Assembly (NCBI RefSeq): GCF_900176205.1 | Contig: NZ_LT859959.1 | Span: 4,299,001 to 4,363,000, forward strand | Length of the DNA stretch: 64,000 bases | Reading direction: 5' to 3' | Origin: Bradyrhizobium sp. ORS 285 | GTDB lineage: Bacteria; Pseudomonadota; Alphaproteobacteria; Rhizobiales; Xanthobacteraceae | Shown: one piece after another, positions 63,604 through 64,000 of the stretch | Layout: each line of letters begins with the position of its first letter | How positions within the stretch are numbered: position 1 is the stretch's first letter | The notes under the pieces: model-generated | What the model was told of the DNA's origin: nothing | Database searches by the model: none | The model's input: only the letters and a program-made list of their open reading frames with translations | Position numbers and translations under genes: made by a program

Positions 63604-63735
63604 CTACTCATCAGTCTCGCTTTCCAAGGCGGCCCAGAGCGCATTGTCTTCGATTGACAGCTCCCGGCGCGCAATACCCACAGGGTTTCGTCGAGCTGCT
63701 AACGGACCGTTCACGATGTCGTCATCTGGTGTCAT
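63604..63735 (-). CDS. Possible 43-residue hypothetical protein
   Basis: A short acidic frame starting MTPDDDIVNGPLAARR, with a good GGAG site 8 bases before its ATG. It ends ALWAALESETDE. No domain is recognised. A palindrome (63751-63769) sits just upstream, in operator position. The frame stays open upstream, but the ribosome-binding site supports this start. It could equally be a chance frame. Confidence 0.35.
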   Translation of the reverse strand: MTPDDDIVNGPLAARRNPVGIARRELSIEDNALWAALESETDE

Positions 63736-63750
63736 CACACCAACTCCGTT

Positions 63751-63769
63751 GATGTCACTGCGTGACATC
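63751..63769. promoter_or_regulatory. Palindrome upstream of the small hypothetical gene
   Basis: A perfect 8+3+8 inverted repeat, GATGTCAC-tgc-GTGACATC. It lies 16 bases upstream of the small ORF start. Related GTCATC/GATGAC fragments occur nearby (63718-63735). A dimeric regulator site is plausible. The remaining bases to 64000 show nothing that I can name. Confidence 0.4.
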
Positions 63770-64000
63770 ATCCTCTCGATGTGCATCGACGCGGACGCGT
63801 CAAACAGCGGATATGACGCAGCGATCCCGCGGCGACTTGCGCCCGAGCTTTGCATTCGGCCAACCTCTTCTCTGGAAGAAGAGGCGCAGGGAAGACCGGG
63901 TATCGACTGACACCCGCGGTCCGCGTGCAACAAATAAGCACGCGGCAGAACCACAGGTTCAGCCAAATATCCGGCCTTCCCTGCGCGACGGTTTTGCGAC

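Overview
The window is high-GC DNA with tightly packed, mostly overlapping genes. Together with a sulfide:quinone reductase/BigR pair, multi-gene ABC importers and RND pumps, this looks like an alphaproteobacterium of the Rhizobiales, probably Bradyrhizobium-like. That placement is inference from gene style, because no marker gene is present. I saw no rRNA, tRNA, CRISPR array or insertion sequence.

Layout. (1) Positions 1-5486: the start of a sulfide:quinone oxidoreductase (minus strand, cut by the window edge), a divergent persulfide-sensing ArsR-type repressor, an RND efflux pair and an AhpD/CMD-like protein, which read as a sulfide-stress module. (2) Positions 5495-12952, minus strand: an oligopeptide-type ABC importer (fused double ATPase, two permeases, Tat-exported binding protein) between two M20 peptidases, one lacking several metal ligands; a divergent GntR/UTRA regulator follows at 13001-13795. 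(3) Positions 13799-23865, minus strand: one operon with a sugar/polyol ABC importer (binding protein, two permeases, a small membrane protein, two ATPases) and a complete PTS-dependent dihydroxyacetone-kinase system (DhaL, DhaM-EIIA, HPr, EI, a small HTH-like protein, DhaK).

(4) Positions 24191-57841: a hybrid NRPS/PKS locus. A phosphopantetheinyl transferase is divergent from a plus-strand operon of about 32.6 kb whose genes nearly all overlap by 4 bases: MFS exporter, PKS (KS-AT-KR-ACP), NRPS (C-A-T), PKS (KS-AT-KR-ACP), NRPS (C-A-T-TE), patatin-like hydrolase, type II thioesterase, ArsA/Get3-like ATPase, two small helical proteins sharing a motif, a stand-alone A-T loading protein, a large NRPS (TubC docking-C-A-T-C-A[MT]-T) and two related SAM methyltransferases. 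From domain order and by-eye adenylation codes, the predicted chain is (Val/Ile)-(Val/Ile)-(N-methyl-Val/Ile)-C2 ketide-Pro-C2 ketide-Phe, with both ketides reduced to hydroxyls and two candidate O-methyltransferases present. This is the backbone logic of dolastatin 10/auristatins, which would be remarkable in a soil alphaproteobacterium. The ArsA-like ATPase with its twin small partners inside the operon is a second unexplained feature.

(5) Positions 57829-63229, minus strand: a formyltransferase-like protein, convergent with and overlapping the last methyltransferase, then an AcrB-type RND pump and its lipoprotein adaptor. These may handle or export the product but could be unrelated. The right end (63230-64000) is mostly intergenic, with inverted repeats and one possible 43-residue ORF.
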